Assembly (NCBI GenBank): GCA_005223375.1
Contig: RXOD01006435.1
Span: 1 to 10,367, forward strand
Reading direction: 5' to 3'
Origin: Amoebophrya sp. AT5.2
Lineage: Eukaryota; Sar; Dinophyceae; Syndiniales; Amoebophryaceae
Length of the DNA stretch: 10,367 nt
How positions within the stretch are numbered: position 1 is the first letter of the stretch; each line of letters starts with the position of its first letter. Position numbers and translations under genes: made by a program. The notes beneath the pieces are model-generated. The model saw only the letters and a list, made by a program, of their open reading frames with translations, did not search any database and was not told the DNA's origin. Below are positions 1-8,223 of this stretch, one piece after another.

Positions 1-63
1 AGTGCGTTCGCATGTGATTGAAACTTCCAGGAACCGCCCGCTGCCGGAGCCGCGATGAAGATC

Positions 64-124
64 GTCCCACGCGGAGGCTCCAGAGCTGCGCGCGCGCGGA
101 AGCTCTGGAAGCTTCGTCTGGGAC
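64..124. repeat. Long imperfect hairpin
   Basis: The arms 64-87 and 101-124 are inverted copies, with about 18 of 24 positions pairing. The closing ends GTCCCA/TGGGAC and the inner eight bases CCAGAGCT/AGCTCTGG pair perfectly. The 13-base loop is almost entirely GC alternation. No gene overlaps it convincingly. It could be a small inverted-repeat element or an RNA hairpin; function unknown. Confidence 0.6.
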
Positions 125-252
125 GGACTTCTACTTCCGACCACAACGAGCTGCGCCGCGCCGCAAGGATCCGGAAAGACCTGTTTATGATTTCTACCTG
201 ATGTGTGTCGTTGGATTTTGTTTTTGGAATTGGTTTGGAACGATGGCAGAAA

Positions 253-421
253 GTGATTCTATGTGATGCTGGCCCAGTAAGAGACTATAAAGAAAAAGTA
301 GGAGAAGGATCCAGCTTGTTTGTGCCCGGCCTCGGCGACATCGACGGAGGACTTCGAACCGCGTTCCTCGACCTCCACGTTCTGATTCCAGCGGAGGGGC
401 CCCGGGTCGTAACGCCGCCGT
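253..421 (+). repeat. Left copy of inverted repeat pair (partner 9881-10054)
   Basis: This block matches the reverse complement of 9881-10054. The outer end reads GTGATTCT, then four extra bases, then GATGCTGGCCCAGT, which matches its partner exactly apart from the insertion. Next comes GAAAAAGTAGGAG, a three-base insertion, and GATCCAGCTT. After a poorly conserved stretch of 76 bases (80 in the partner), the inner end 394-421 is a perfect 28-base match. Similarity stops on both sides. The copies could be terminal inverted repeats of a large element or two members of a dispersed repeat family. Confidence 0.75.
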
Positions 422-944
422 GCGCCCGTGTTTTCGTGTCGTCTTCACGCGAAGTGTTGGTTGAGTCATGTGTTGCGAGGCATGGCCAAAGCCAAGAAAT
501 CTATGTAGATGGCAATCCCTAAACCCTAAGCCCTCAGCTCGACGTGAGCGCAGGAGCAATAGGGACGCTGTTTCCCCATGCTACCAGCGGCTCGGAGCAA
601 AATCTAAAGCCCTAGCTTGCTCTCCTTGATTGTTCTCCATGACAGTGCAGAACCTGGAGCGAAGTACAAGCCCAAAAAGGCGTGGTAGATTAGTTTTGCT
701 ATCGCTGGCCCGTCGTAAGTGTGTGTCCTCCTACGTAGCAATCCAAACGCGCAGAAAATCATGGAGAACCAAATGGGAGAGAGAGCAAAACGGAAGAGAG
801 ACGCAAACAGGTCTTCTTACTTACAGCCCGCGGGCTCGGTCCTAAACAAAAGTGCCAACCTCGCAACATATCCGCTCAACCAAAACCTTCTAGGGAGAAA
901 ATTAACGACTAAAACTACCCGACCGCACCCGGAAAAAACAAACG
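422..944. other. Non-coding stretch upstream of gene 1, probably leader or promoter
   Basis: No convincing coding exon is present. Short open frames here lack the GC-rich third positions of the neighbouring genes. The last 40 bases are A-rich up to the gene 1 ATG (CGGAAAAAACAAACG before it), as expected of a eukaryotic leader. A two-and-a-bit-copy CCCTAAA run lies at 517-534. A strong intron-like pair is listed separately. Confidence 0.5.
715..826 (+). other. Candidate intron in gene 1's untranslated leader
   Basis: The donor GTAAGTGTG at 715 is the best match to consensus in the window, and the stretch ends in TTCTTACTTACAG at 826. The length (112 bp) fits the coding introns here. Splicing it would join an ATG at 639 into a frame that overlaps, but is not in frame with, gene 1's start at 945. 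The simplest reading is a leader intron, or an upstream short frame. This is sequence-based only. Confidence 0.35.
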
Positions 945-2848
945 ATGCCGCCGAGACAAAATCCGATGGCCATGATGCAAGCCGCTTTGGCGGTGGCCCA
1001 TTTACTGGACCTGGCGCAGATCCAGTACGTCTTCGACACGGTCCGCACGCTCCTCGATGTGGCGCGCGCAAAATCGTTGGGGTATACTCACCGAACCCAG
1101 GTGACGGACAACCCCCTGCTGCGCGAGAAGCAACGTATTCAACTTTTTAGATTTAGCCAGCAAGCCAATGATGGTCGGGTGGTCGGTATCCCCCCGTGCA
1201 CGCAGTGGTCCCTTCCTCTTGCAGTGTCAATGTTCCTTAACCCACATCAGGTTACAGCAACCTGAGCATCTCGGACACGTGCACCGTCCTCGGCGCGTTT
1301 TTGGAGATGGCCGTGAGGTCCATCCGCGGGAAGTTGGAAAACGCGGACCACGCGAAGTACCTGTGGGGATGGATTTGGGAGACGAACACGCGCGACGTAC
1401 CAACAGTGTCTATCGGTTCCGCAAATTTTCCAAATCAAATGTAGTGAGTACCGTGATGCCACCGCGGCAAAAACCTCTACTGGGGCCGTTCAAGAAGTGA
1501 TGATGTTACATCTCCATTTCATCACAGCTCCCTCTGTCCCGCGGAGCTCCGACCTTGAAAGCGGCGGTCGACGAGTTGTTCGACACGTTCTTGCCGAACG
1601 TTGTCCGCTCCGTGGTCACCAACTTCAACGGCCAGGAATGGAAGGAACCCGAAGTTGTCGCCGCCGAGGCTAACCGCCAGGCCGAGCAGAGCCGCGCGCT
1701 CGCGCAGACGGCCGAGCTCTTGCAAGCAATGATGAGCCGCGGCCTCAACGGTCCGGTGATGCTGCAAGATGGAGTCGCGGGAGATGTAAAGACACATGTA
1801 ATACGGCGCCGGACTTGTGGGCTTTTCCACGTCTGCTGCTGCCGCTTTTTTCAGAAAGAAGCAAATGATTGAGAGAGATGTGCCGATGTTCGCAAGCTCG
1901 TACTCTGTCGCGCATCTTGTCCCATGAACGTTCTCGTAAATGTCGTGACCAACAGCCCGTCGTGATTCCGGCCCCTGCCGCCCCGCGTGTGAACATCGAG
2001 GCGTCCTCGAGCTCGGTCGGCCAGTCCAACTCCTCCAACGTGGTGTCCGCCAATTCCGGAAGCGACCAGTTCGTGTCGGGGGTGCATGCGCAGATGGTAC
2101 CGGAGACACCTGTGGAGTTTTGTTCGGGAGTCGTTTTGTGTGTGTTTCGTGCGCGTCATTTGAGCTAGGATCGTTGAAGTGAACACATGCTACATGGGAA
2201 CTCCGATCTGCTCGCACTTCGTCTTCGTGAATTCTAATTGGAGATGGAGACTCTTTGGATATGTATCTGCAGGTTCGCACGTCGGTAACGATCTGAAAAC
2301 CTAAACAACAGAATCTCTCCGAGAATCTGAACGGGCGCTACGCGGCGACCACGGCTGCCACGGTGGCATCCCTGAACGCCCAGACCACCTCTTCCACTAC
2401 TGCGGCTGCCACTTCCTCTACCGCTACCGCCGCGCCTGCCGCGACGCATGTCGCCGGCCACTACATCCCGGCGGGAAAGGAAACGGCAACGGACACGAAC
2501 ACGTCCAACACGGCGACTGCCTCGGGCACGGCGTCCAGCTCCGCGGGTGCCAACTCGCTTTCCTCCGCGAACATCGAGGAACTCGAAGGCTTTTTGCTGG
2601 GCGAGGAGTCGCAGTTCCCCGCGGCATCGCAGATGCCTTCCTCGTCGGCCGCTGCGTCCAGCTCCGTCGTGGTGGAGCAGCAGTCCGCCAACATCCCCGT
2701 TGTCGTGGAGACCAAGGCCAAGGGAAAGAAGGGAAATAAGGGTGCTAAGAAGGGTGCAGGGAAGGTGAACAAGCGCCAGGGGGACGGGGCCGAGAAGGGC
2801 GTGGAGAAGGCGGCCAAGCAGGGCATGGACGAGCTGGATGGCATGTAA
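945..2848 (+). CDS. Gene 1: unrecognised 423-aa protein, five exons, low-complexity linker and Lys-rich tail
   Basis: Exons are inferred at 945-1134, 1251-1396, 1528-1785, 1956-2096 and 2312-2848. Introns are GTATTC...ATCAG (phase 1), GTACCA...CACAG, GTAAAG...AACAG and GTACCG...AACAG (all phase 0). The joined frame is 1272 bases with one terminal stop. I chose ATG 945 because it opens the GC3-rich frame after an A-rich leader; no upstream in-frame ATG is evident. Residues 1-190 look folded and mostly helical (AMMQAALAVAHLLDLAQIQY; DELFDTFLPNVVRSVV; an Ala/Gln/Glu-rich helix near 170-185). Residues about 200-370 are rich in Ser, Thr and Ala and probably disordered. Residues about 380-400 are Lys/Gly-rich (KAKGKKGNKGAKKGAGK), resembling a histone H1-type nucleic-acid-binding tail, and the end is acidic. 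No signal peptide is clear. I do not recognise the family; nuclear or nucleic-acid association is inference from the tail. It heads three same-strand genes. Confidence 0.75.
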
Positions 2849-3527
2849 GCGGAGGTGTTTTTGGAGACGCAGGTGCAAAAGGGCCCTGCGTCCCGGGTGA
2901 ATATGGAGTTGGGTATCTTGTAAGCCGTCGAGGTGCCAGAACAAAGAAAGCTGGTCAGGCGCTGTCCCAACTCCCGCGGTCGGGAGTTTTTTACTGTCCC
3001 GAGCGGGACCATAGGACCTCGCTATAGGTCCCTCAGGGTAGCCCGCCACCACGCTTTGACCTATCTACTGTACACGATCACCTACAGCGTATGCACTTGG
3101 TCACTTTTTTATATATACACTTTCCAAGAATAAGTGTTTGTTAGACCAAGGTGACGGACAGTCTTTGGCGACTCTGTAGGGACTTATAGGCCCATAGAGC
3201 TTTCTTGTGGCGGATGCCCAGTGTACAATTTTTTTTTGTGCGCGATTGGCGCCAGAGCCACACAATCACAGCAAGAAAAAGCCTTCTACTTCGTGCGTCC
3301 GTGTGTTCGTGCCGTTTCGATCCTCGTCGTGATCGCAGAGAGGGCAATGCAAACAGGCCAGAGAGAACAAATCGGAGGCGGTGCCTCGGAGAGATATCTC
3401 CTGCAAACTGGAAAACTAAACATGCCTATAGTTGAGCCAGACCGTCAAACTAAGTGACTTCAGCAAATTTCTAGGGAGACCAATAGATACTAAAGTACCT
3501 GTTTGCTTTCTGCACCGACCAAACAAA
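2849..3527. other. Spacer between genes 1 and 2
   Basis: No coding exon is evident in this 679-bp stretch. It begins with three successive hairpins (2969-3031), listed separately. A TTTTTTATATATACAC stretch lies at about 3104-3119, and a run of nine T at about 3229-3237. The final part becomes A-rich up to gene 2's ATG. It probably holds the 3' end of gene 1 and the promoter and leader of gene 2. No AATAAA signal is obvious after gene 1. Confidence 0.5.
2969..3031. repeat. Three tandem hairpins after gene 1
   Basis: Hairpin one pairs AACTCCCG (2969-2976) with CGGGAGTT (2981-2988) around a 4-base loop and is followed by T residues. Hairpin two pairs GTCCC (2996-3000) with GGGAC (3005-3009). 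Hairpin three pairs GGACCT (3014-3019) with AGGTCC (3026-3031) around the loop CGCTAT. All arms are perfect. Hairpin three resembles the one at 5168-5195 after gene 2. They could shape the transcript's 3' end or be remnants of a palindromic repeat. Confidence 0.65.
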
Positions 3528-5054
3528 ATGCCTCGGGAGAACGTGCCGTTGATCAAGCCGATGGTGCCCAAGCACGACCTCTGCATCCACGTCCGCGCGC
3601 ATTCCAAGCACAAGGAGAACTGGAAATATCACGTCCCAAAAGTGCAGATCCACGCGCGGGCATTCGGTTATCGTGTCTCGGATGTCATCGAGACGACATG
3701 CGATACCGACACCCTGGTGCGCTTCGTGTCTGTGTTTGTGTCGTGGAAGAAAAAAATAAAACCCTGCGATGATTGAGAGATAGGGACTTCGCTAAAAGTT
3801 TATGATAGAATCGCGCTCATAGAAATCGTGATATACCACTCGTGCTGCAGGTTGCTGTCATCGCATACGAGGTGTCCTGCGGGCACGCCGTGTACTGGCA
3901 GCAGAAGCTCTCTACTCATGGTGTGTCGATCAACAATTGGCCCGTGGTTTGGACCCGTGACTCTTCGGTGAAGCTGCGGGAGGACGTCGACCGTAAGATC
4001 GACGAGGACATGCAAAACACCGCGTGGGCAAACCAGTGCCCCGTGAAGTCTGGAATGGTGTCACTTGTTGATTCGTTTTCTTTCTCGACCACGTAGTCGT
4101 GACCACAATGCTTTCTGCAATCTTCTTGTGCATGTCCTGAGTCCGCTTCTCAAATTCGTGCACAGAAGTACTGCCTGCGGACGTTCAGCTCGACGGTTGC
4201 GCCGCTCAGGGCCCACGACGACGATCGGTGGACGGAGTTGTACGATCTGTGGCCGTCCCGCCCAGTGAAAGTTTTCACACTGGGACATGACGACTGTACC
4301 CGACGCAAGCACAGCATGAAAGTGGCCAACGTATTGCGTGTCGTCGTTCTCGTGGAATTCGCTTGAATTACCTGAGTACTTCGGTGTAGAGTAAGACTCT
4401 GCGCTAGTTTGATCTGATGATAAAAAATCACAGGTCTTCACCGAGGACTGGGATTGGGACAACGAGGGCAAAACGGTCCTGAACTGGCACCCGCTGCCCG
4501 TCCAGAAAATGAGGATCAAGAACAAGGCCAAGGAGGGCTGGACCGACCGCGCGAAGACCGCGGAGGAGGCGAAGGTCGTCTACGAGGTCATCGGCGCGTG
4601 CTTCGGCCCGAAGAGGGTCCGGAAAATGGAGAAGTTTTCTGTCAGAAAAGACATCGACGTGGACGCCTGGGTAGATGGGGAGGTGCCGGGGGTCCAGGTG
4701 TTGCTCGATCAAGCCAGCTACGAGATGGCAGCGTGGCAGAATTTGAATTCAAAGCTTCCGCTGATCTACCAGGAGGCGATTGCACATCGCGGCAGCAATA
4801 CCTGCGCCTCCACCGAGACGGGAATGCGCTTGATCGGCCGCGCACTCCGCTCCTTCATGCGCGGACCCAAAGGCAAGCGCGGAAACCTCGGCCACTTCCA
4901 CGACACGCGGCAGAACATGATCGCAGAGGAGGCCGATCCCAACCTGCCGCGACCGACGTGGAAGTACTTGCACGAGGCAATGGCGGAGCAGGAGTTCTTC
5001 TTCGGCGTGGGAACTGTCGGGGAGATGCTGAAGAAGCGTAATGCTTTGCGTTGA
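3528..5054 (+). CDS. Gene 2: unrecognised protein of about 371 aa, four exons
   Basis: Exons are inferred at 3528-3716, 3851-4057, 4166-4264 and 4434-5054, all joined in phase 0. Introns are GTGCGC...CTGCAG, GTGTCA...GCACAG and GTGAAA...TCACAG. For the last intron an alternative donor, GTATTG at 4331, keeps frame and adds 22 residues; I prefer 4265 because GC3 drops there and gene 2's other donors are also GTG. ATG 3528 follows an A-rich leader (ACCAAACAAA). The N-terminus is rich in His and basic residues (HDLCIHVRAHSKHKENWKYH). The middle has many Trp and acidic residues (EDWDWDNEGK). The C-terminal part (after WHPLPVQKMR) is mixed helical and strongly charged, ending KKRNALR. No signal peptide or membrane segment is seen. 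I recognise no family or catalytic motif. The opening MPRENVP echoes MPPRQNP of gene 1. Confidence 0.72.
4261..4284. repeat. Hairpin across gene 2 exon 3 / intron 3 donor
   Basis: CCCAGTGAAA (4261-4270) pairs with TTTCAC (4273-4278) and TGGG (4281-4284), leaving a two-base bulge at 4279-4280 and a two-base apex. The preferred donor GT (4265-4266) lies inside the stem. In RNA this would compete with splice-site recognition. It may be chance, since no other intron here was seen to have one. Confidence 0.45.
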
Positions 5055-5100
5055 TGTCTTCAAAAATGATGCTCGCGACCCTTCAAAGAGGTCCATGGGA

Positions 5101-5223
5101 GACCCCTTCAGGAGGGGTCATTTTAGAGGACGTTATAGAAAGCTTCCCCGCAAGAGAGTAGAGCGTTAATGAGGGGTCCGCTATGGACCCTCATTTGGAC
5201 CCTCAATTGGATCTTCATTAACG
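5101..5223. repeat. Hairpin and short-repeat cluster between genes 2 and 3
   Basis: GACCCCT (5101-5107) pairs perfectly with AGGGGTC (5113-5119). AATGAGGGGTCC (5168-5179) pairs with GGACCCTCATT (5185-5195), with one bulged G and the loop GCTAT. An outer pair, CGTTAATGA (5164-5172) with TCATTAACG (5215-5223), is perfect and encloses the second hairpin. Within it a unit of about 12 bases (GGACCCTCATT, GGACCCTCAATT, GGATCTTCATT) occurs three times. This fills most of the 213-bp spacer, which otherwise holds the leader of gene 3. It looks like a compact palindromic repeat insertion. Confidence 0.7.
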
Positions 5224-5267
5224 TCCATTCATCTTGACTTCGGAGGTCATTTCTTCTTCAGAATCAG

Positions 5268-7655
5268 ATGCAAACTCTATACCAAAATACCTCCCAATCC
5301 ACATCAGCCGTCCACATGCAGAGCAGCGTCAATTGCCGCTGGTGGAAGTGTCGCTACATGGCCATTTTCTTGCAGAAGAACAAGTACAAGTTGGCCATGA
5401 TCCTCTCCCAGCAGAAGCCGATGACCCCGGCGCAGGCTGCCGCAGCCGCCGCAGCAGGCGGGGCGACGGACGAAGATGATCTCGACCTCGGTGAACCGTC
5501 GTCCGATGAGGAGGAGGATCGGGAAATGGTCGGCGACGCGGCTTCTCTTCTGCGGGCGATGGACCCCATTCTCAAGCAGCCCGGACTGGAGGAGTGCGCC
5601 ATTGCTCTTTCGGAGGAGGGCCACGACTACGTAAAACTCCTGCAGAACATGAACGTCCACGGCGCGGGCACCATCATGTCGCAGGAAGTGTGCGAGCGGC
5701 TGTACAAGTGGACGCAGGACAACTTCGCGGACGACACCCTCGCGCCGACCACGCGGCAGCTTCAGCTGAAGTTGGGGCAGGCGCGCTGGCTGAACAACCG
5801 GCGCATTCTCCATCAAACGATGATCGAGGCAGGCCGGCACGGAAAAATTGGGATTAGCGAGAGTCTGGGGCAGTTGACGCAAGAGGTCAACTTCGCCATG
5901 TTCCAGTCCGCCGACCCCAATTTCGGCTCGTGGGAAACCATCCACACCACGCAGAAGGAGCCGCTTTTCCGCCTTCCTCTCGGCGCCTCCCTCACCAACG
6001 TCCTGGACCGCTTGCCGTACGAGTCGGGAAGCTTCGCGCGCGCGATGGCGGAACTGACAGATCTGGGCGAGGAACGGGCCGTGAAGACGTATCTCATGGA
6101 TTCGTATGGCAGTCGTCCACTGTTCGAGGCGGAACAGGAGACATGCCACAAGGAGAAGTGGAGTAATAATGACCGCCGCTGTCGTGTCGAGGGCTCCAAC
6201 TACTCCCTTCAACGCGACCGCATCTTGCTTGCGAAGAAACACTTGAGGTACCACGCCGCGATCGAGACTCCGGTCCAGTTTCCCTTCCCGCCGGACGTGG
6301 TCGAGAACGATTTTCTGGAGCAGTGCCAGGGCTACTCCACCGAGCAGATCCGCGACATAATGCGGGCCGACGGGGTCAAACTGTCTGATGCCGGCCTCCG
6401 CAAGTTCGTCTGCGATTCCGCCACGTGGTTGCGCGACCATGACGACTGCCAAACCCTGGAGTACGTCACGGCACACGCATTCTTCAAAAATGCGCCGACC
6501 AGCTACGGCCCGACTACTCTTGGTTTTCGTGGCGCGGAGGTGCTGCTGCAGCTGCGACACAACGAGTCGGCGCAGGTGACCGGGCTCCGGCGATCCCTCT
6601 CCGAGAAGATTCTGTGGGAGCTGAAGGTCCCCCACCGCCTGCGGGAGGGGCAGCTCGTGCTCGTGAACTCGGAGGTGTTTGACCGGACGTTTCGCGTTTT
6701 GCTGCAGAAGGATGGAGTCGTGATCTGTGTCGGGCTGGAGGCGTACGAGTTCCTGACCACCCTGCAAATCGAACAGATGCAGAGCCAACTCGCGGGCGGG
6801 AACGTGCAGGGGGTGGTGCAGGAGCTGACGTGGAACTACCCGGTTGACGACATTGACCGGGTCCAAATCACGCCCTTCTGGGCGGACGAGCTGGACTGGT
6901 ACCTGTCTGACTCGTTCGAGACCACCAATAGCATGCGGAAGTTGGTGACAATGGGCCTGGGGGACGGAGTCATGCTGGACAGCAAAACCGCGGCCGCTCA
7001 GGTCGCGCCCAGATTGACGCCGGCGCACAAACTCCTTTACATCAACCAGTTCCAGGGCAACTGCAAGCACAAGCTCAACGCCGACGACCTCAGCTTCATC
7101 GCCCTGGTGGAGCAAACCAAGCTCATCGACAAGCTCGCCACGACTCCCGGCCTGTACGAGAAGTACTTCTTCGACATCAAGGACGCCAGGCGCCGGAACC
7201 GCGGTTTCGACGTCGACAACGTGCTCGAGATTGAGGCTAAGCAGAAAAAGCGGAAGCTCGATCCCAACGAGAAAAAAGCCGCTTCGCAGTCACCCGACAA
7301 GGAGCGGAAGGCGCGGGAGGAGCTGGGGCGCCAGCCGGCGGAATTCGTCTCCTACTTCGAAGTGAAAGACAAGGGGCGGGTGGCGACCGTCGCAAGTCAC
7401 CGCACGACCGGAACGCATGCGTTTTCGCGGTTGAAGATGACGTGGGACCTCGACGGCGTTCCTACCAAAACGCCGCGCACACCGTCCCGGCAGTGGCCGC
7501 CGATGACGGACCCGGTGAAGTTGTGCGATGAGTTTGTCAAATACATCTGCAAGGAGTACGCAGAAATTCCGCGCAGGGTGAACCACGTGGCTGTCACCAA
7601 TGTTTGGGTACCCCCCAGCGGTTCGAGCTCTTCCTCCAGCTCCAACAAGAAGTAA
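5268..7655 (+). CDS. Gene 3: unrecognised 795-aa intronless protein, probably nuclear
   Basis: One uninterrupted frame with high GC3 throughout. The start is uncertain. ATG 5268 is the first in frame, but codon use becomes typical only from about ATG 5316. CACATCAG just before it could be a splice acceptor, so an upstream exon is possible; residues 1-16 may not be real. Numbered from 5268, there is a CRWWKC pair near 23-28, an Ala run at 57-63, an acidic stretch at about 68-86 (DEDDLDLGEPSSDEEEDRE), then a long mixed globular region to about 640. KQKKRKL at 658-664, followed by more Lys, resembles a nuclear localisation signal. The C-terminus ends in a Ser run and NKK. I see no helicase, polymerase, kinase or transposase motif I can defend, no signal peptide and no membrane span. 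It is the largest and best-supported gene in the window; its role is unknown. A 603-aa open frame on the opposite strand is a shadow of it. Confidence 0.85.
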   Translation: MQTLYQNTSQSTSAVHMQSSVNCRWWKCRYMAIFLQKNKYKLAMILSQQKPMTPAQAAAAAAAGGATDEDDLDLGEPSSDEEEDREMVGDAASLLRAMDPILKQPGLEECAIALSEEGHDYVKLLQNMNVHGAGTIMSQEVCERLYKWTQDNFADDTLAPTTRQLQLKLGQARWLNNRRILHQTMIEAGRHGKIGISESLGQLTQEVNFAMFQSADPNFGSWETIHTTQKEPLFRLPLGASLTNVLDRLPYESGSFARAMAELTDLGEERAVKTYLMDSYGSRPLFEAEQETCHKEKWSNNDRRCRVEGSNYSLQRDRILLAKKHLRYHAAIETPVQFPFPPDVVENDFLEQCQGYSTEQIRDIMRADGVKLSDAGLRKFVCDSATWLRDHDDCQTLEYVTAHAFFKNAPTSYGPTTLGFRGAEVLLQLRHNESAQVTGLRRSLSEKILWELKVPHRLREGQLVLVNSEVFDRTFRVLLQKDGVVICVGLEAYEFLTTLQIEQMQSQLAGGNVQGVVQELTWNYPVDDIDRVQITPFWADELDWYLSDSFETTNSMRKLVTMGLGDGVMLDSKTAAAQVAPRLTPAHKLLYINQFQGNCKHKLNADDLSFIALVEQTKLIDKLATTPGLYEKYFFDIKDARRRNRGFDVDNVLEIEAKQKKRKLDPNEKKAASQSPDKERKAREELGRQPAEFVSYFEVKDKGRVATVASHRTTGTHAFSRLKMTWDLDGVPTKTPRTPSRQWPPMTDPVKLCDEFVKYICKEYAEIPRRVNHVAVTNVWVPPSGSSSSSSSNKK

Positions 7656-8223
7656 TCAGGAGCGGTGGCAAGTTTTGGAATGAACTTTATTTCCCCCTAG
7701 AAGTGAACTGGTCGCTAAGACTTAGAGCAACCCCCTACCAGATACACTATGCTGAGTACTTTAGTTGTTATTTCGAGATCTACCCACCCCGACGACGAGC
7801 TACGAGAGGTCGCTCCAAAATGGCCTCATTCAAATATTCTGCCTGGAAAGAAACTCGCAAGCTAAATTTTGCGTATGGGTGCAGCCGCTACTAATGTTAG
7901 TAGAAGACGTTGCATTTCTTTCTGGATGAGGCAGAAGCAAACTCCATCTTCCAGCGGAATGTCCTCCGCAAACGCGCTGCGGCTGGAACCACGAGAAGCA
8001 GCCGCGGGCACAACCAGTCCCGAAGAACCTGAATGTGGAGAATTTTGAAAGCCCCACCCGGGGCAAAAATACAAACAGAGCTTCGTCTGAACTGATCTCG
8101 AGAATAACGACGAGAAAATGAAAAACAGTCGCAGCCTCCAACTGCTTCGCCGACTGATGTCGTTGACGTTCGGCACAACGATCCGCGCCTGTGTTCAGCT
8201 GAGCAAATCACTTTTCAGAAAAT
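7656..8223. other. Spacer between converging genes 3 and 4
   Basis: No coding exon stands out on either strand; several overlapping open frames of about 100 codons have no consistent codon bias. A small perfect inverted repeat, CTACTAA/TTAGTAG, lies at 7888-7903. It should contain the 3' untranslated ends of both genes. No clear polyadenylation signal was seen. Confidence 0.5.

Noticed and set aside
517..534. CCCTAAACCCTAAG, resembling plant-type telomere repeats
   Set aside because: Only about two copies are present, one imperfect. This is too short to claim an internal telomeric tract.
2969..2992. Possible bacterial rho-independent terminator
   Set aside because: The stem plus T run fits the form, but surrounding genes have spliceosomal introns, so I list it only as a hairpin.
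2234..3052. 272-codon open frame on the minus strand
   Set aside because: It is antisense to the last exon of gene 1 and has a low-complexity Arg/Gly/Leu composition. The plus-strand reading has phase-consistent splicing and a natural stop.
3104..3119. TATA-like stretch as the gene 2 promoter
   Set aside because: It is over 400 bases from the gene 2 ATG with no mapped start site. An AT-rich spacer yields such matches by chance.
1099..3160. AGGTGACGGACA at 1099-1110 and again at 3149-3160
   Set aside because: A single 12-base match, once in an exon and once in a spacer, with no flanking similarity, is plausible chance.
5304..7115. 603-codon open frame on the minus strand
   Set aside because: It lies wholly antisense to gene 3. 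High GC3 in gene 3 removes stops from that frame, and the predicted protein is the Arg/Leu/Val/His-rich kind typical of such shadows.
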